A DNA stretch of 64,000 nt from DRYM01 sp964564025. Lineage in GTDB: Archaea; Thermoproteota; Thermoprotei_A; EX4484-217-1. The notes beneath the pieces are model-generated. The model worked only from the letters and a program-made list of their open reading frames with translations, made no database searches and was not told the DNA's origin. The stretch covers positions 62,001-126,000 of the forward strand of contig CAZLZO010000001.1 in the NCBI GenBank assembly GCA_964564025.1, written 5' to 3'. This document shows, one piece after another, positions 53,516-62,641 of the stretch. The first letter of the stretch is position 1, and each line of letters begins with the position of its first letter. Position numbers and translations under genes: made by a program.

Positions 53516-54548
53516 GGAGTATTTTAGACTCAATAAAAACCACGTCTTATGTGGTACATGTGAAAGAAGATGCTTAGTGGGACCTAGTGAGAAAGGATAT
53601 TGCGGAAATAAAGCCAATATTGATGGGAAACTTTACAATATAGGATATGGTTTATTAAGCGCAGTAGAAAGCCGCCCTATAGAAATTAAGCCTCTCTTTC
53701 ATTTCTGGCCCAATAGCACAGCTCTTACGTTCTCTGGTTGGGGATGTAATTTTCACTGTCCTTGGTGTCAGAATTTTCCATTAAGCTTTAACGCGCCAAA
53801 GTTTAATGGAAACTACATTATTCCCCCAGAAAAACTTGTTGAAAAAGCGCTAATTAATGATGATGAAGGTCTTTGTGCTAGCTTCAACGAGCCAACAATA
53901 CACTTAGAATATCTCGTAGACGCATTTCAGAAAGCTCACGAACATGGACTTTATAATACTATAGTTAGTAATGGTTTCATGACTATTTCTTCTCTTAAAG
54001 CCTTAAAGGAGGCTGGACTAAGCGGGCTAAATTTTGATATTAAAGGATGCAGGGAAACTTACAGGAAATTTTTAGGAGCACTAGATCCGATGATAGTGTT
54101 TAGGAATGCTAAGATTGCTTTAGATTGGGGAATACATGTCGAAATAGTCTTTCTAGTAGTTACAGGAGCTAACGACAATGATGAGTGTATAGAATGGGTG
54201 CTTAAGAACCATGCAGATATTTTAGGAGAGAACGTTCCCTTACACATAAACAGGTATTATCCCGCTTGGAAATATCATAAGCCTCCAACATCCATAAATA
54301 AGCTTTTAAAAATATATGAAAAGGCGAAAAAAGAATATGGTATAAAGTATGTTTATGTCGGGAATATAGGCGACCTAAGATATGAAACAACGTATTGTCC
54401 AAAATGTGGGAAACCGCTCATCGTAAGGTCAAGCTATAGAGTTATTGAATATAAGCTAACAAAAGATAATAGATGCCCATATTGTAATTTTAAAATAAAT
54501 ATTGTTGGAAACTATGTTCCCCATAAGCCTTTAAGTTACTTTATTTAG
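53481..54548 (+). CDS. Radical SAM enzyme, PflA-like (AmrS-type) with zinc ribbon
   Basis: 355 residues from ATG 53481. CGTCERRC and GYCGN near the N-terminus are Cys motifs of the COG1180 branch, CNFHCPWC (near residue 88) is the SAM cluster, and FNEPTIHLEYLVDAF and VSNGFMT continue the barrel. A C-terminal zinc ribbon (YCPKCGKP and RCPYCNFK) ends it. The family includes activators of glycyl-radical enzymes and AmmeMemoRadiSam enzymes; no glycyl-radical partner is in the window. It converges on the unknown pair. Confidence 0.85.
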   Translation: MLAKKRKLVEAKEYFRLNKNHVLCGTCERRCLVGPSEKGYCGNKANIDGKLYNIGYGLLSAVESRPIEIKPLFHFWPNSTALTFSGWGCNFHCPWCQNFPLSFNAPKFNGNYIIPPEKLVEKALINDDEGLCASFNEPTIHLEYLVDAFQKAHEHGLYNTIVSNGFMTISSLKALKEAGLSGLNFDIKGCRETYRKFLGALDPMIVFRNAKIALDWGIHVEIVFLVVTGANDNDECIEWVLKNHADILGENVPLHINRYYPAWKYHKPPTSINKLLKIYEKAKKEYGIKYVYVGNIGDLRYETTYCPKCGKPLIVRSSYRVIEYKLTKDNRCPYCNFKINIVGNYVPHKPLSYFI

Positions 54549-55734
54549 CCTCCTTAAGAATACTTAAAACACATGCAGTAATTATCGATATTCTGGTTGG
54601 TTTAGCCCAATGCTTCCAAACCTTAGACCATTTCATTGAAGGTGTTAAGTTAACATGTTTTATCCAGAACAAGCTTCCATCAGGCTCCCCTATAGAAGTC
54701 TTCATATATAATCTTACAAGCTTAGGTGAAGGCCAATATTTACTATAAACGTAAACTTCGCACTCTGTAAGACCTGTTCTTACGTGTTTTAAAGGTATTA
54801 TGTAAAATACTGAGAGTACACTTTCGTCCCGCGTATTGAAGCTTCTAGGGAGAAGTTCTTTTAAAAACATTTTTCTATTTACTTTCTTACTCCTTATGAT
54901 ATGCATCCAATCTTTAATTACGAGCTTACCGCTAACTTCAGCTAATTTAAATTTTCCAAGACCTTCTTTTTCCTTAAATTTAAGTTCCCACACCTTTTTA
55001 AGCGAATAGTTCTCTGCAATAACGTAATATCCTATGTCATAAGAACCTATGGGATCGTAATGCATAGTTAACCATTCGCTTAAATTTGGTGTAAAACCTA
55101 TTGTGAAACCTATAGGACATAATTCTGGATATAAAGGTATATCATGTTCTGGAGGGATATATGTTGGTTTCTGAACAGTCTTTCCCCCATTCTCTATTGT
55201 TATCGCTAATGCACCATACTTACTGTGTTTCATGCTGAAATCCTTAAGAAGTGCTTCAGGAATTTTCTTAATGCTTGCGACTCTTCTAAACCTTCCTTTA
55301 ACTACTTTCTCAAGAGATTTAAGATATTCTTGAGAAAGAATGCCTAACGTAATACTTTCAGGATTTTTGAACCCTCCTGAAACTTCAACAACTATGGGGT
55401 ATTTACCACTAGCTGAAACAGTTTTAAAAACTCTCTCTAACATTGCAGAATATAACGTTTCATCTGAAGCCTTCATTTGAACGTAGCTTTCTTCAGGTTT
55501 ACCGAAGTAAAGTTCTCCTATCTTTTCATTTCTCCTATAAAATAGGAATGTTCTCTTTTCCTTATCAGCAGGCCTTATGGAAACCATGTAGTTAGATAGT
55601 GATGATGCTTTTTCAGCTATCTCTGAAGCATCAACAACTCTACCATCTTCGAATTTAGCCCACAAAATATGTTCTTGATTGTAGAATTTACCATCAAAAA
55701 CTATGGTGAGCTCATCATTTACTATTGTAGGCAT
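54541..55734 (-). CDS. Unrecognised 397-residue protein downstream of hypF
   Basis: From ATG 55734 (AGTGG 7 bases upstream and 13 bases past the previous stop; TTG 55791 is an alternative). It begins MPTIVNDELTIVFDGKFY and has a long mixed alpha/beta body with IVVEVSGGFKNPESITLG, LAITIENGGKTVQKPTY, LYPELCPIGFTIGFTPNL and, near the C-terminus, KLVRLYMKTSIGEPDGSLFW. It is soluble, without signal peptide. I do not recognise the family. It is coupled to the 122-residue gene before it and lies 380 bases past hypF in the same direction. Confidence 0.7.
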   Translation of the reverse strand: MPTIVNDELTIVFDGKFYNQEHILWAKFEDGRVVDASEIAEKASSLSNYMVSIRPADKEKRTFLFYRRNEKIGELYFGKPEESYVQMKASDETLYSAMLERVFKTVSASGKYPIVVEVSGGFKNPESITLGILSQEYLKSLEKVVKGRFRRVASIKKIPEALLKDFSMKHSKYGALAITIENGGKTVQKPTYIPPEHDIPLYPELCPIGFTIGFTPNLSEWLTMHYDPIGSYDIGYYVIAENYSLKKVWELKFKEKEGLGKFKLAEVSGKLVIKDWMHIIRSKKVNRKMFLKELLPRSFNTRDESVLSVFYIIPLKHVRTGLTECEVYVYSKYWPSPKLVRLYMKTSIGEPDGSLFWIKHVNLTPSMKWSKVWKHWAKPTRISIITACVLSILKEAK

Positions 55735-55747
55735 TGTCAAACCACTT

Positions 55748-56116
55748 TTAGCTTTCTTCGCTTCCCGCAGAAAGTCCTTCTCCGTACTCAACGGATTTCT
55801 CTTTCTTGAAAATATCTATTGCAAGCCTAAGTTCCTTTACTTCTACACCTAACTCTTCTCCTTCCTCTTTAACATTGAATGTTACTTCTCCTCTAATTTT
55901 CAATAAGTAGTCTTCAGGTAGTGGAAGCTCATAACCATTTCTAATTAAGGCTGTTGCAACCTTATATGAAAGGAGCTTTGTAAGTTTCCTACCTATTTTA
56001 TTAATCTTAGATTTGTCTAGCCCTGCGAAAGCATCTTTTAAGGGTCTTGATAAACCAACGGTTATAATGTACGCAGGATCATTTGCTGCTCTTGTTGAGA
56101 ACCTTATTGTAACCAT
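55748..56116 (-). CDS. Unrecognised 122-residue protein, partner of the gene at 54541
   Basis: Starts ATG 56116, 49 bases after hypF stops, same strand. It begins MVTIRFSTRAANDPAYI and carries KINKIGRKLTKLLSYKVATA and LPLPEDYLLKIRGEVTF, then an acidic tail. No motif or membrane segment is seen. It forms a two-gene module with the 397-residue protein, 13 bases apart. Confidence 0.68.
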   Translation of the reverse strand: MVTIRFSTRAANDPAYIITVGLSRPLKDAFAGLDKSKINKIGRKLTKLLSYKVATALIRNGYELPLPEDYLLKIRGEVTFNVKEEGEELGVEVKELRLAIDIFKKEKSVEYGEGLSAGSEES

Positions 56117-56165
56117 TTTCTAACCCCATCTTTTCTATAGTATATTTAAATTTAAAAACTTGAAC

Positions 56166-58502
56166 CTAAAGTTCCTTATAGGCTAAGTTATATGCTGCCA
56201 CAGCCACTTGTCCTAAAGCTATACCTCCGTCGCCTGGAGGCACTTTAGTATTTACCGCAACTTGCACATCGTTTTCCTTAGCTACATTGTTTATTGCTCT
56301 TAATAATATGTCGTTTACTGCAGCTCCTCCGCTAACAGCCACTATGGGTTCTGTCCTAAACCTTTTAATGGCTTTAACACTTATTTCGGCTAAAGCACTT
56401 CCTAAAGCATATTGCACTTGATATGCTATGACCCTCTTTTCTAAACCATTCTCTAGCATTTCAACTATGTTAAACATTAACTCTGAAGTATCAATTACGT
56501 AATTGCCTTTTTCACTAAATATTTTTGCCTCTAGATCAATTTTTTCAGCAGCTTTAGCGTAAGCCTCTAGTTTCATGGCCGGCTCTCCTTCATAGGTTCT
56601 TTCGAAACATATTCCTAAAAGCGCTGCTAGAGCATCTAGAAATCTTCCTAAACTTGAGGTTTCAGGTGTTGTTTTAGTCTTTAGTTGATAAATTATCGCC
56701 TTAAATTCTCTAACACCATACCTTAACTTGTCCATGTACCCCATTTTGTTTAAGAATCTAAATATTTCGTCCTCATTAAATATTGATGATAATATTCCTA
56801 TAAGCATTCTCAGCGGATACTTTGTTGCTAAATCCCCTCCTGGCATTGGTTGATATCTTAAGTGACCTACTCTCCTAAATCCCTTATAGGATGATACTAG
56901 GACCTCGCCTCCCCATATTTTACCATCTAAGCCGTAACCTACTCCATCAATTGCTATTCCAACTATTTCCCTTTCAGGTCTAAGCCCTAATTCAACCATA
57001 ACTGATGCTATGTGAGCGTGATGATGTTGTACCTTAAACAGTGTTGATCCATATTTATCAACATATTCTTCAGCAAGCCTTGTTGTTGCATAGTAAGGAT
57101 GTAAATCTGAAACATAAAGTGTCTCATTTAAATTTATTTTGTATGTTTTGCAGAGAAAGTTTAAAGCTTCTTCCATAAACTCTAATGTTTCATAATCGTC
57201 AACATCGCCTATGTATTGTGTAAGAATTACCTTATCTTTTATTGCTATTGCACCTGCTGTTGCAAGTTCAGCGCCAAAGGCAACTATAGGCTTATCTAAT
57301 TCAATAGGTAGTTTAAACCATTTTGGCGCATAACCTCTACTTCTCCTTAAGAACACAGGTTTACCCATAGTTAGTCTTATAACGCTATCGTCGACCCTAT
57401 TAATTATTCTCCTATTATGTAAGAGTAAGTAGTCAACATATTTTGAAAGTTTATTTAGCGCGCACTCATTAGTTATACACATAGGTTTTCCTTTAGGATT
57501 ACCACTAGTCATTATTAAGAACTTATCCCTAGTGTTCATAAGTAATAAATAATGTAGGCCTGTGTAGGGTAACATGACGCCTATAGTGTTTAATCCCGGT
57601 GCAATATATTTTGAAACAAACACGTTTTCCTTTTTAGGTAAAAGAACTATTGGTTTTTGAGGCGAGAGTAAGAGTTTTGCAGCCTCCTCAGGTACGTACG
57701 CTATTTTTCTAACGGTCTCAATATCGAGAGCCATTAGCGCAAAGGGTTTTTGCGGTCTCCTTTTCCTTTCACGTAATGTTAGAACAACTTCATCATCCGT
57801 TGCTAACGCAGCAATGTGAAATCCTCCTAAACCCTTAATTGCTACAATGTATCCTTCATCTATGAGTTTTGCAGCATACCCTATTGGGTCGCTTGTTTCA
57901 ACTTTTTCCCCAGAACTATCTACTAGCCAAACCTTAGGGCCGCATTTTGGACAGCTAATTCCTTGCGCATGAAATCTTCTAATATTTTCCGGGTCCTTAT
58001 ATTCTCTTAAACACTCCTCGCATAATGGAAAATCCCTCATTGAAGTGTTTTCTCTATCATAAGGTATTTTCTCTATCATAGAGAATCTGGGACCGCACCA
58101 AGCACAACTATTGAACGGATACATGAACCATCTCGATTTCTTATCGAGGATTTCTCTTAAGCAATCATCACATATTCCTATATCAGGAGGTATCATGGAA
58201 AGCATTTTAGGTATTTTACCGCTTTTCAAAATTAAGAACTTATTGAACCCTTGAATTTGAGCCTCCTCTATTTCGAGTTCCTCAAGCTCTGCAGGTGGAG
58301 GTTTTTTTAAGGAAAGTTCCTTTAGAAAGTTCAGAATATTACACTGAAATCCTTCAACATGAATTTCAACTTCGCTTCCTCCAAGATTTTTCACGTAACC
58401 TCTTACGTGATTTTTAGAAGCTATCCTATGAATGAATGGTCGGAACCCTACTCCCTGAACTACACCGGAAACCCTAATTCTTAATGCAATAGTCTTTTCC
58501 AT
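56166..58502 (-). CDS. hypF: HypF carbamoyltransferase
   Basis: 778 residues, full length. An acylphosphatase domain (VQGVGFRPFIHR) is followed by zinc-finger Cys sets (CDDCLREI, CAWCGPRF, CEECLREY, CPKCGPK), a YrdC-like domain (GYIVAIKGLGGFHIAALA) and the C-terminal Kae1/HypF-type domain with VQHHHAHIASVM, GIAIDGVGYGLDG and VSGGAAVNDI. It turns carbamoyl phosphate into carbamoyl-AMP for HypE to make the CN ligands. ATG has GGAG upstream. It diverges from hypC. Confidence 0.96.
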   Translation of the reverse strand: MEKTIALRIRVSGVVQGVGFRPFIHRIASKNHVRGYVKNLGGSEVEIHVEGFQCNILNFLKELSLKKPPPAELEELEIEEAQIQGFNKFLILKSGKIPKMLSMIPPDIGICDDCLREILDKKSRWFMYPFNSCAWCGPRFSMIEKIPYDRENTSMRDFPLCEECLREYKDPENIRRFHAQGISCPKCGPKVWLVDSSGEKVETSDPIGYAAKLIDEGYIVAIKGLGGFHIAALATDDEVVLTLRERKRRPQKPFALMALDIETVRKIAYVPEEAAKLLLSPQKPIVLLPKKENVFVSKYIAPGLNTIGVMLPYTGLHYLLLMNTRDKFLIMTSGNPKGKPMCITNECALNKLSKYVDYLLLHNRRIINRVDDSVIRLTMGKPVFLRRSRGYAPKWFKLPIELDKPIVAFGAELATAGAIAIKDKVILTQYIGDVDDYETLEFMEEALNFLCKTYKINLNETLYVSDLHPYYATTRLAEEYVDKYGSTLFKVQHHHAHIASVMVELGLRPEREIVGIAIDGVGYGLDGKIWGGEVLVSSYKGFRRVGHLRYQPMPGGDLATKYPLRMLIGILSSIFNEDEIFRFLNKMGYMDKLRYGVREFKAIIYQLKTKTTPETSSLGRFLDALAALLGICFERTYEGEPAMKLEAYAKAAEKIDLEAKIFSEKGNYVIDTSELMFNIVEMLENGLEKRVIAYQVQYALGSALAEISVKAIKRFRTEPIVAVSGGAAVNDILLRAINNVAKENDVQVAVNTKVPPGDGGIALGQVAVAAYNLAYKEL

Positions 58503-58545
58503 AATACTCCACTTATATTGACAATGATGTAAGCTAATATAAGTT

Positions 58546-58579
58546 AGTGGCCACTTATGCTCTATAGAGTACTACGTAG
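58546..58579. promoter_or_regulatory. Cluster of three palindromes between hypF and hypC
   Basis: AGTGGCCACT (58546-58555), CTCTATAGAG (58560-58569) and CTACGTAG (58572-58579) are each perfect palindromes within 34 bases of the divergent hypF/hypC intergenic region, just before a hypC TATA box. They may be sites for a shared regulator of hydrogenase maturation. Confidence 0.4.
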
Positions 58580-58583
58580 GTAA

Positions 58584-58592
58584 TTTAAATAT
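58584..58592 (+). promoter_or_regulatory. hypC TATA box
   Basis: TTTAAATAT lies about 46 bases before ATG 58638, within the range for an archaeal TATA element followed by a short leader. Confidence 0.45.
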
Positions 58593-58637
58593 TTGAAGGG
58601 AATGAGGCATTAAGTAAGTTAAAAGAGGCAAGTAGAA

Positions 58638-58856
58638 ATGTGTCTTGGAATACCAGGAGTCGTTGTTGAAGTTAGGGAAATGACAGCAATAGTTGACTTC
58701 GGAGGAGTGAAGAGAGAAGTAGATAAGCTTCTTGTACCGGACATTAAAGAGGGAGATTATGTTATTGTACATGCTGGAGCAATAATTTCTAAACTAAGTC
58801 CTGAAGAAGCTCGAAAAACACTTGAAGCTTGGAAAGAAGTTTTAGAAGCCCTGTGA
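58638..58856 (+). CDS. hypC: HypC chaperone
   Basis: 72 residues. MCLGIPGVVVEV is the family signature, with the N-terminal Cys2 that holds the Fe(CN)2CO unit after Met removal. GDYVIVHAGAIISKLSPEEA follows. HypC, with HypD, carries the iron centre to the hydrogenase large subunit. It diverges from hypF; a PspC gene converges right after it. Confidence 0.95.
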   Translation: MCLGIPGVVVEVREMTAIVDFGGVKREVDKLLVPDIKEGDYVIVHAGAIISKLSPEEARKTLEAWKEVLEAL

Positions 58857-58861
58857 AGCCT

Positions 58862-59251
58862 TTATCTTTTACGGAAAATAACTAAAAGTATTAGAAGAAG
58901 ACCTGCAGCAATAGCTAATCCTCCAAATAAGCTTTTCAATATGAACTTTATTTCTGGAAACGCTAAAACACCTATTAGTATAAGTAATAACCCTAATATT
59001 ACTAAACCTTGGTCTTTAGATGTGGTTTTAGGTTTAACAAGCCTTTCCATTCCCGTAACTGGTTTTTTAGGTACAACAGCGCAAGCTATTATATAAAACA
59101 GTGTAGCAGCTACAGGATTTATTATGAAGAACAATATGAATAGAAGCCTTATTATGGAAGAATCAACTTTAAAGTATTCCCCAAGGCCTCCGCAAAGACC
59201 GCAAATGATCCTGTCTGTTTCTGACCTGTAAAGCTTTTTCTCCTCACTCAT
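58862..59251 (-). CDS. PspC-domain membrane protein
   Basis: 129 residues from ATG 59251, with AGGATG 6 bases upstream (ATG 59260 is another start). The PspC domain appears as LYRSETDRIICGLCGGLGEYF, then SSIIRLLFILFFI and AATLFYIIACAVVPKKP. A C-terminal helix pair follows (GLVILGLLLILIGVLAF and GLAIAAGLLLILLVIF). PspC proteins sense or protect membranes. It follows hypE directly on the same strand. Confidence 0.85.
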   Translation of the reverse strand: MSEEKKLYRSETDRIICGLCGGLGEYFKVDSSIIRLLFILFFIINPVAATLFYIIACAVVPKKPVTGMERLVKPKTTSKDQGLVILGLLLILIGVLAFPEIKFILKSLFGGLAIAAGLLLILLVIFRKR

Positions 59252-59261
59252 GGCTTTCATC

Positions 59262-60290
59262 CTAACATATTCTCGGTACTATTTCTCCTACGGGCATCTC
59301 TAATATTCTTAACCCGCCAGTTATAGTTTCTAAAAGCACATAACCCTCCCTTCCCTTCTTAGCTTCACCTATTATTGCCGCATTTACGTATCCGATTTTT
59401 CTTAGGGCCTTAACAAGTTCCTCAGCTTTCTCCGGAGCTACAGCTATTAAGGCTCTACCTTCTGAAGCTAATGTTAAGGGATCTATGCCAAGCATTTCAC
59501 AGTAAGCCTTAACCTCTTCTCTTAAAGGAATATTTTCTTCCCTCACAACAATAGTTATCTTGGATTTTCTAGCCCATTCATTAAGTGCCATAGCCAATCC
59601 TCCTCTTGTAGGGTCTTTAGCTGCACGTATGCCTCCCACTTTAAAAGCTACTTCCATTGCCTCAATTACTGGCGAACAGTCACTTACAAGGCTTTGTTCC
59701 TCTAAACCTATGCCTGATTGTGCAGCTAAGATTGCCGCGCCATGCTCGCCTATAGTACCAGTAATGACTATTTTGTCTCCGGGTTTAATGTTGTAGTCTG
59801 AAATAACTCTATTAGGAGGTATTATGCCTAAACCGACCATTGTGATTACTATTTTATCTATTTGGCCCCTAGGCATAACTTTAAAGTCTCCACCAATTAA
59901 TGCTACACCGTATCTCTCCAAAACGTTCCTTACGGAGGAAATTATTTTCTTTAACATTTCTATTTCAAATCCTTCTTCAACAACTACACTATCCATTGCA
60001 GCTATAGGTTTAGCCCCCATAACTGCAAGGTCATTTAAAGTTCCAGTGGCAGCTAGTTTACCTATGTTTCCTCCCGGGAAAAATACGGGGTTGACAGTGT
60101 AGCTATCCACAGTCACTGCTAAATAGCTTCCATCAGGCAAAGGTATTGTTGATGAATCCTCCAACTCGTCTAAGCCAAAACCTGTTGAAACCTTCTTTAA
60201 TTTAAAGAATCTCACAAAAAACTTATCAATGATTTCCGAAGTTTCCCTACCACCAGCTCCATGAGCTAAAGTTATTTTCCTTGGCTTCAC
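59262..60290 (-). CDS. hypE: HypE carbamoyl dehydratase
   Basis: 342 residues with GTG start at 60290 behind GAGGGA. LAHGAGGRETSEII, GLDELEDSSTIPL, AVTVDSYTVNPVFFPGG, and RGGLAMALNEWARK match the PurM-like family, and the C-terminus ends VPRIC, whose Cys receives the carbamoyl group and is dehydrated to thiocyanate. It works with HypF. Followed closely by the PspC gene. Confidence 0.96.
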   Translation of the reverse strand: MKPRKITLAHGAGGRETSEIIDKFFVRFFKLKKVSTGFGLDELEDSSTIPLPDGSYLAVTVDSYTVNPVFFPGGNIGKLAATGTLNDLAVMGAKPIAAMDSVVVEEGFEIEMLKKIISSVRNVLERYGVALIGGDFKVMPRGQIDKIVITMVGLGIIPPNRVISDYNIKPGDKIVITGTIGEHGAAILAAQSGIGLEEQSLVSDCSPVIEAMEVAFKVGGIRAAKDPTRGGLAMALNEWARKSKITIVVREENIPLREEVKAYCEMLGIDPLTLASEGRALIAVAPEKAEELVKALRKIGYVNAAIIGEAKKGREGYVLLETITGGLRILEMPVGEIVPRIC

Positions 60291-60440
60291 ATAGAATCCC
60301 TCTCTAGCCTAAAGTTTCAGCGTAGGTTATTTTGAGTATTCTACGTCAGCACATATAGTATATTGTTGGTTGAAAATATATTTTACAGGGAAATCTTTTC
60401 ACTAAGCTATGGGTGTATTAGGAATTTGGAGGACTATGCG

Positions 60441-61613
60441 GTGAAAAATGTTCGTAGCGGTTTAAAGGAAATAGTTAGAATGTTTAGAGAGTCCGAGATT
60501 CTAAGGGAAGCTATCAAGAAAATTCATAAACTCACCCCAGTAGCTGCTAGTAAGTTAGGTGTTGAAAAAATAAAGATAATGCATGTTTGCGGAACACACG
60601 AACACACAATAACATATTATGGTTTAAGAAGCCTCATGCCTGAGAATTTAGAGTTGATAGCTGGCCCAGGATGTCCTGTTTGCATTGCTCCAACAAGAAT
60701 TGTTGATGAAGCAATAGAAGCAGCATTAAGTTATGATGTGACATTGCTAACGTATGGTGATATGTACAAAGTTCCCGGTACAAACATGAGTTTAGCTGAG
60801 GCTAGAAGCCTAGGTGGGAATGTGAGAGTAATTTATGGTTTCTTAGACGCCATTAGAATAGCTAAGGAAAATCCTGAAAAAACACATGTTTTTCTGGCTG
60901 TAGGTTTCGAAACAACACAACCAACAGTTGCAAGCCATATAGTGCTAGGTACAATACCTAAAAATCTAAAATTACTTATAGCATATAGGTTAACTGTCCC
61001 AGCAGTTCATTACGTTCTAAAACAACCTGATATACCATTGAATGGAATTATCGCGCCAGGACACGTTACGGCAATTACAGGGGCTAAAGCATGGAAGTTC
61101 TTGCCAGAAGAATACAACTTACCGGCCGTAGTAGCTGGTTTTGAACCATTAGATGTTATTCTAGCAGTTTTAGAAGTTCTTAAGCAAATAATTGAAGGCA
61201 AGCCAAGAGTATTCAATGAATATTCTAGAGTAGATAGCTGGGATGGAAACATTGTAGCACAAAAATATGTTAATGAAGCATTTAATGTAGTCGATGCTCA
61301 TTGGAGGGGTATAGGTATAATCCCCAAAAGCGGCCTTGAGCTTAAGGAGAGATTTAGAGAATTTGATGTACATGTGGATTTTGACTTAAAGATACCGTAT
61401 TCAATAGATTTACCTCCAGGTTGTAGATGCGGTGATGTAACCTTAGGTAAAGCTGTGCCGACGGATTGTCCTTTCTTCATGAAAACATGTACTCCAAATA
61501 CTCCCTATGGTCCATGTATGGTTTCATCTGAGGGCACATGTGCTGTTTGGGCTAAATTTGGTGGAGGAGGTAAGGTTAAGGAGCTTGCTAAACTCTTAGG
61601 TTTAAGGTTTTAA
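60441..61613 (+). CDS. hypD: HypD iron-sulfur scaffold
   Basis: 390 residues from GTG 60441, with GGAGGA 7 bases upstream; the ORF extends 26 residues further to a TTG, but that would bury the ribosome site. IMHVCGTHEHTI, GPGCPVCIAPT, VGFETTQPT, GHVTAITG and GCRCGDVT, with C-terminal Cys residues, are HypD motifs. It holds the 4Fe-4S cluster for Fe(CN)2CO assembly. Its end overlaps the converging hydrogenase small-subunit gene by 4 bases. Confidence 0.95.
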   Translation: MKNVRSGLKEIVRMFRESEILREAIKKIHKLTPVAASKLGVEKIKIMHVCGTHEHTITYYGLRSLMPENLELIAGPGCPVCIAPTRIVDEAIEAALSYDVTLLTYGDMYKVPGTNMSLAEARSLGGNVRVIYGFLDAIRIAKENPEKTHVFLAVGFETTQPTVASHIVLGTIPKNLKLLIAYRLTVPAVHYVLKQPDIPLNGIIAPGHVTAITGAKAWKFLPEEYNLPAVVAGFEPLDVILAVLEVLKQIIEGKPRVFNEYSRVDSWDGNIVAQKYVNEAFNVVDAHWRGIGIIPKSGLELKERFREFDVHVDFDLKIPYSIDLPPGCRCGDVTLGKAVPTDCPFFMKTCTPNTPYGPCMVSSEGTCAVWAKFGGGGKVKELAKLLGLRF

Positions 61614-62086
61614 GTTCCGGCCGTTCTCTTCTCAAGCTTCTCAATAGCTTTAATAACGCCTAAGATTATTGCTTCAGGCTTAGGTGGACAACCGGGAACA
61701 TAAACATCAACAGGTATTATTTGGTCAACAGTGCCAGCTACTGGATAATTATCTGTTGTAAAAACGTTTCCTGAAATAGCGCATGAACCTATAGCCACTA
61801 CCGCCTTAGGTTCAGGTACTTGCTGATATACTCTAAGCAATCTTTCTCTTGAATGCTTAGTCATTTGTCCCGCGATTAATATTACGTCAGCATGTCTCGG
61901 ACTAGGAGCAAGAAGTATTCCGAATCTTTCAACATCATATCTAGGAGTTATTGCAGCAGCTATTTCAATATCGCATCCGTTGCAGAGACCCCCAGCTGGC
62001 GCATGATATAGCCAAACAGATTTCTTACGAGCCCACTTCGCTAAGGAACATAGGAAACATTTTGAAGTAGCTTTAGAGGAGCTCAT
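61610..62086 (-). CDS. Group 4 [NiFe] hydrogenase small subunit (NuoB/MbhJ/EchC-like)
   Basis: 158 residues. The proximal 4Fe-4S cluster Cys are in GGLCNGCDIE (Cys35, Cys38), AIGSCAISGN and VPGCPPKPE. It is of the NuoB-like type used in Ech/Mbh-type hydrogenases and complex I, and lies in a hydrogenase cluster with the large-subunit C-terminus DPCLTC, so a hydrogenase is favoured. It overlaps the ferredoxin gene by 4 bases. Confidence 0.92.
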   Translation of the reverse strand: MSSSKATSKCFLCSLAKWARKKSVWLYHAPAGGLCNGCDIEIAAAITPRYDVERFGILLAPSPRHADVILIAGQMTKHSRERLLRVYQQVPEPKAVVAIGSCAISGNVFTTDNYPVAGTVDQIIPVDVYVPGCPPKPEAIILGVIKAIEKLEKRTAGT

Positions 62087-62640
62087 GGCTTTTCACCCTT
62101 AATTAAAACTCTTATCAAGAATTTTCTAAACTCGGGAATATTCTCTACTTTATGTCTACATTCTCTACAAATGCTTAAGAAGAAGCTAATTTCTTCAGAA
62201 TCCACTATTCCCTTCATTTTTTCAAGCATTTTCTCAGCTATCCATTTAGCATGTCTTTCAGTTATGAACGGTTTTCCGCAAAGCTTACACTTAATCATCT
62301 CATGAGTTACAGAGGATTTAAAGGCATATTTATCCTCTGAGGGAACACCATACTCCTCCATTAAGTGAATAGCATCTACAGGACACGCTTCCTCGCATCT
62401 TGCACAGAATGTACACTTACCGTACCATACCTCTAGAGTTCTCTTACCATTTTCCTCAGTAACTGTTATTGCATCAGATGGACATACGTGAGCACATGAT
62501 GTGCAACCTATGCACTTCTCAGTATCATATACGGGTGGTCCACGGAACTTCTTAGGGAAATATGGTTTTGCGGCAGGGAAAGCTTCAGTAACCGGATTCT
62601 TAAAGTACTTAAGCGCTTCCTTAATTATGCTTGCCTTCAT
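62083..62640 (-). CDS. Polyferredoxin subunit of the membrane hydrogenase
   Basis: 185 residues from ATG 62640 (the ORF extends to GTG 62661, but ATG follows GGTG and comes right after the NuoH-like gene stops). Two 4Fe-4S ferredoxin motifs (CIGCTSCAHVCP and CTFCARCEEACP) follow one another, with two additional Cys pairs in the C-terminal half (KCKLCGKP and CRECRHK). It carries electrons from ferredoxin into the complex, like MbhN/EchF. Confidence 0.92.
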   Translation of the reverse strand: MKASIIKEALKYFKNPVTEAFPAAKPYFPKKFRGPPVYDTEKCIGCTSCAHVCPSDAITVTEENGKRTLEVWYGKCTFCARCEEACPVDAIHLMEEYGVPSEDKYAFKSSVTHEMIKCKLCGKPFITERHAKWIAEKMLEKMKGIVDSEEISFFLSICRECRHKVENIPEFRKFLIRVLIKGEKP

Positions 62641-62641
62641 C

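Noticed and set aside
54541..55734. Possible Argonaute/PIWI relation of the 397-residue protein
   Set aside because: The C-terminal region looks faintly similar in pattern, but no catalytic DEDX set or 5'-phosphate pocket residues can be placed, so I make no such claim.
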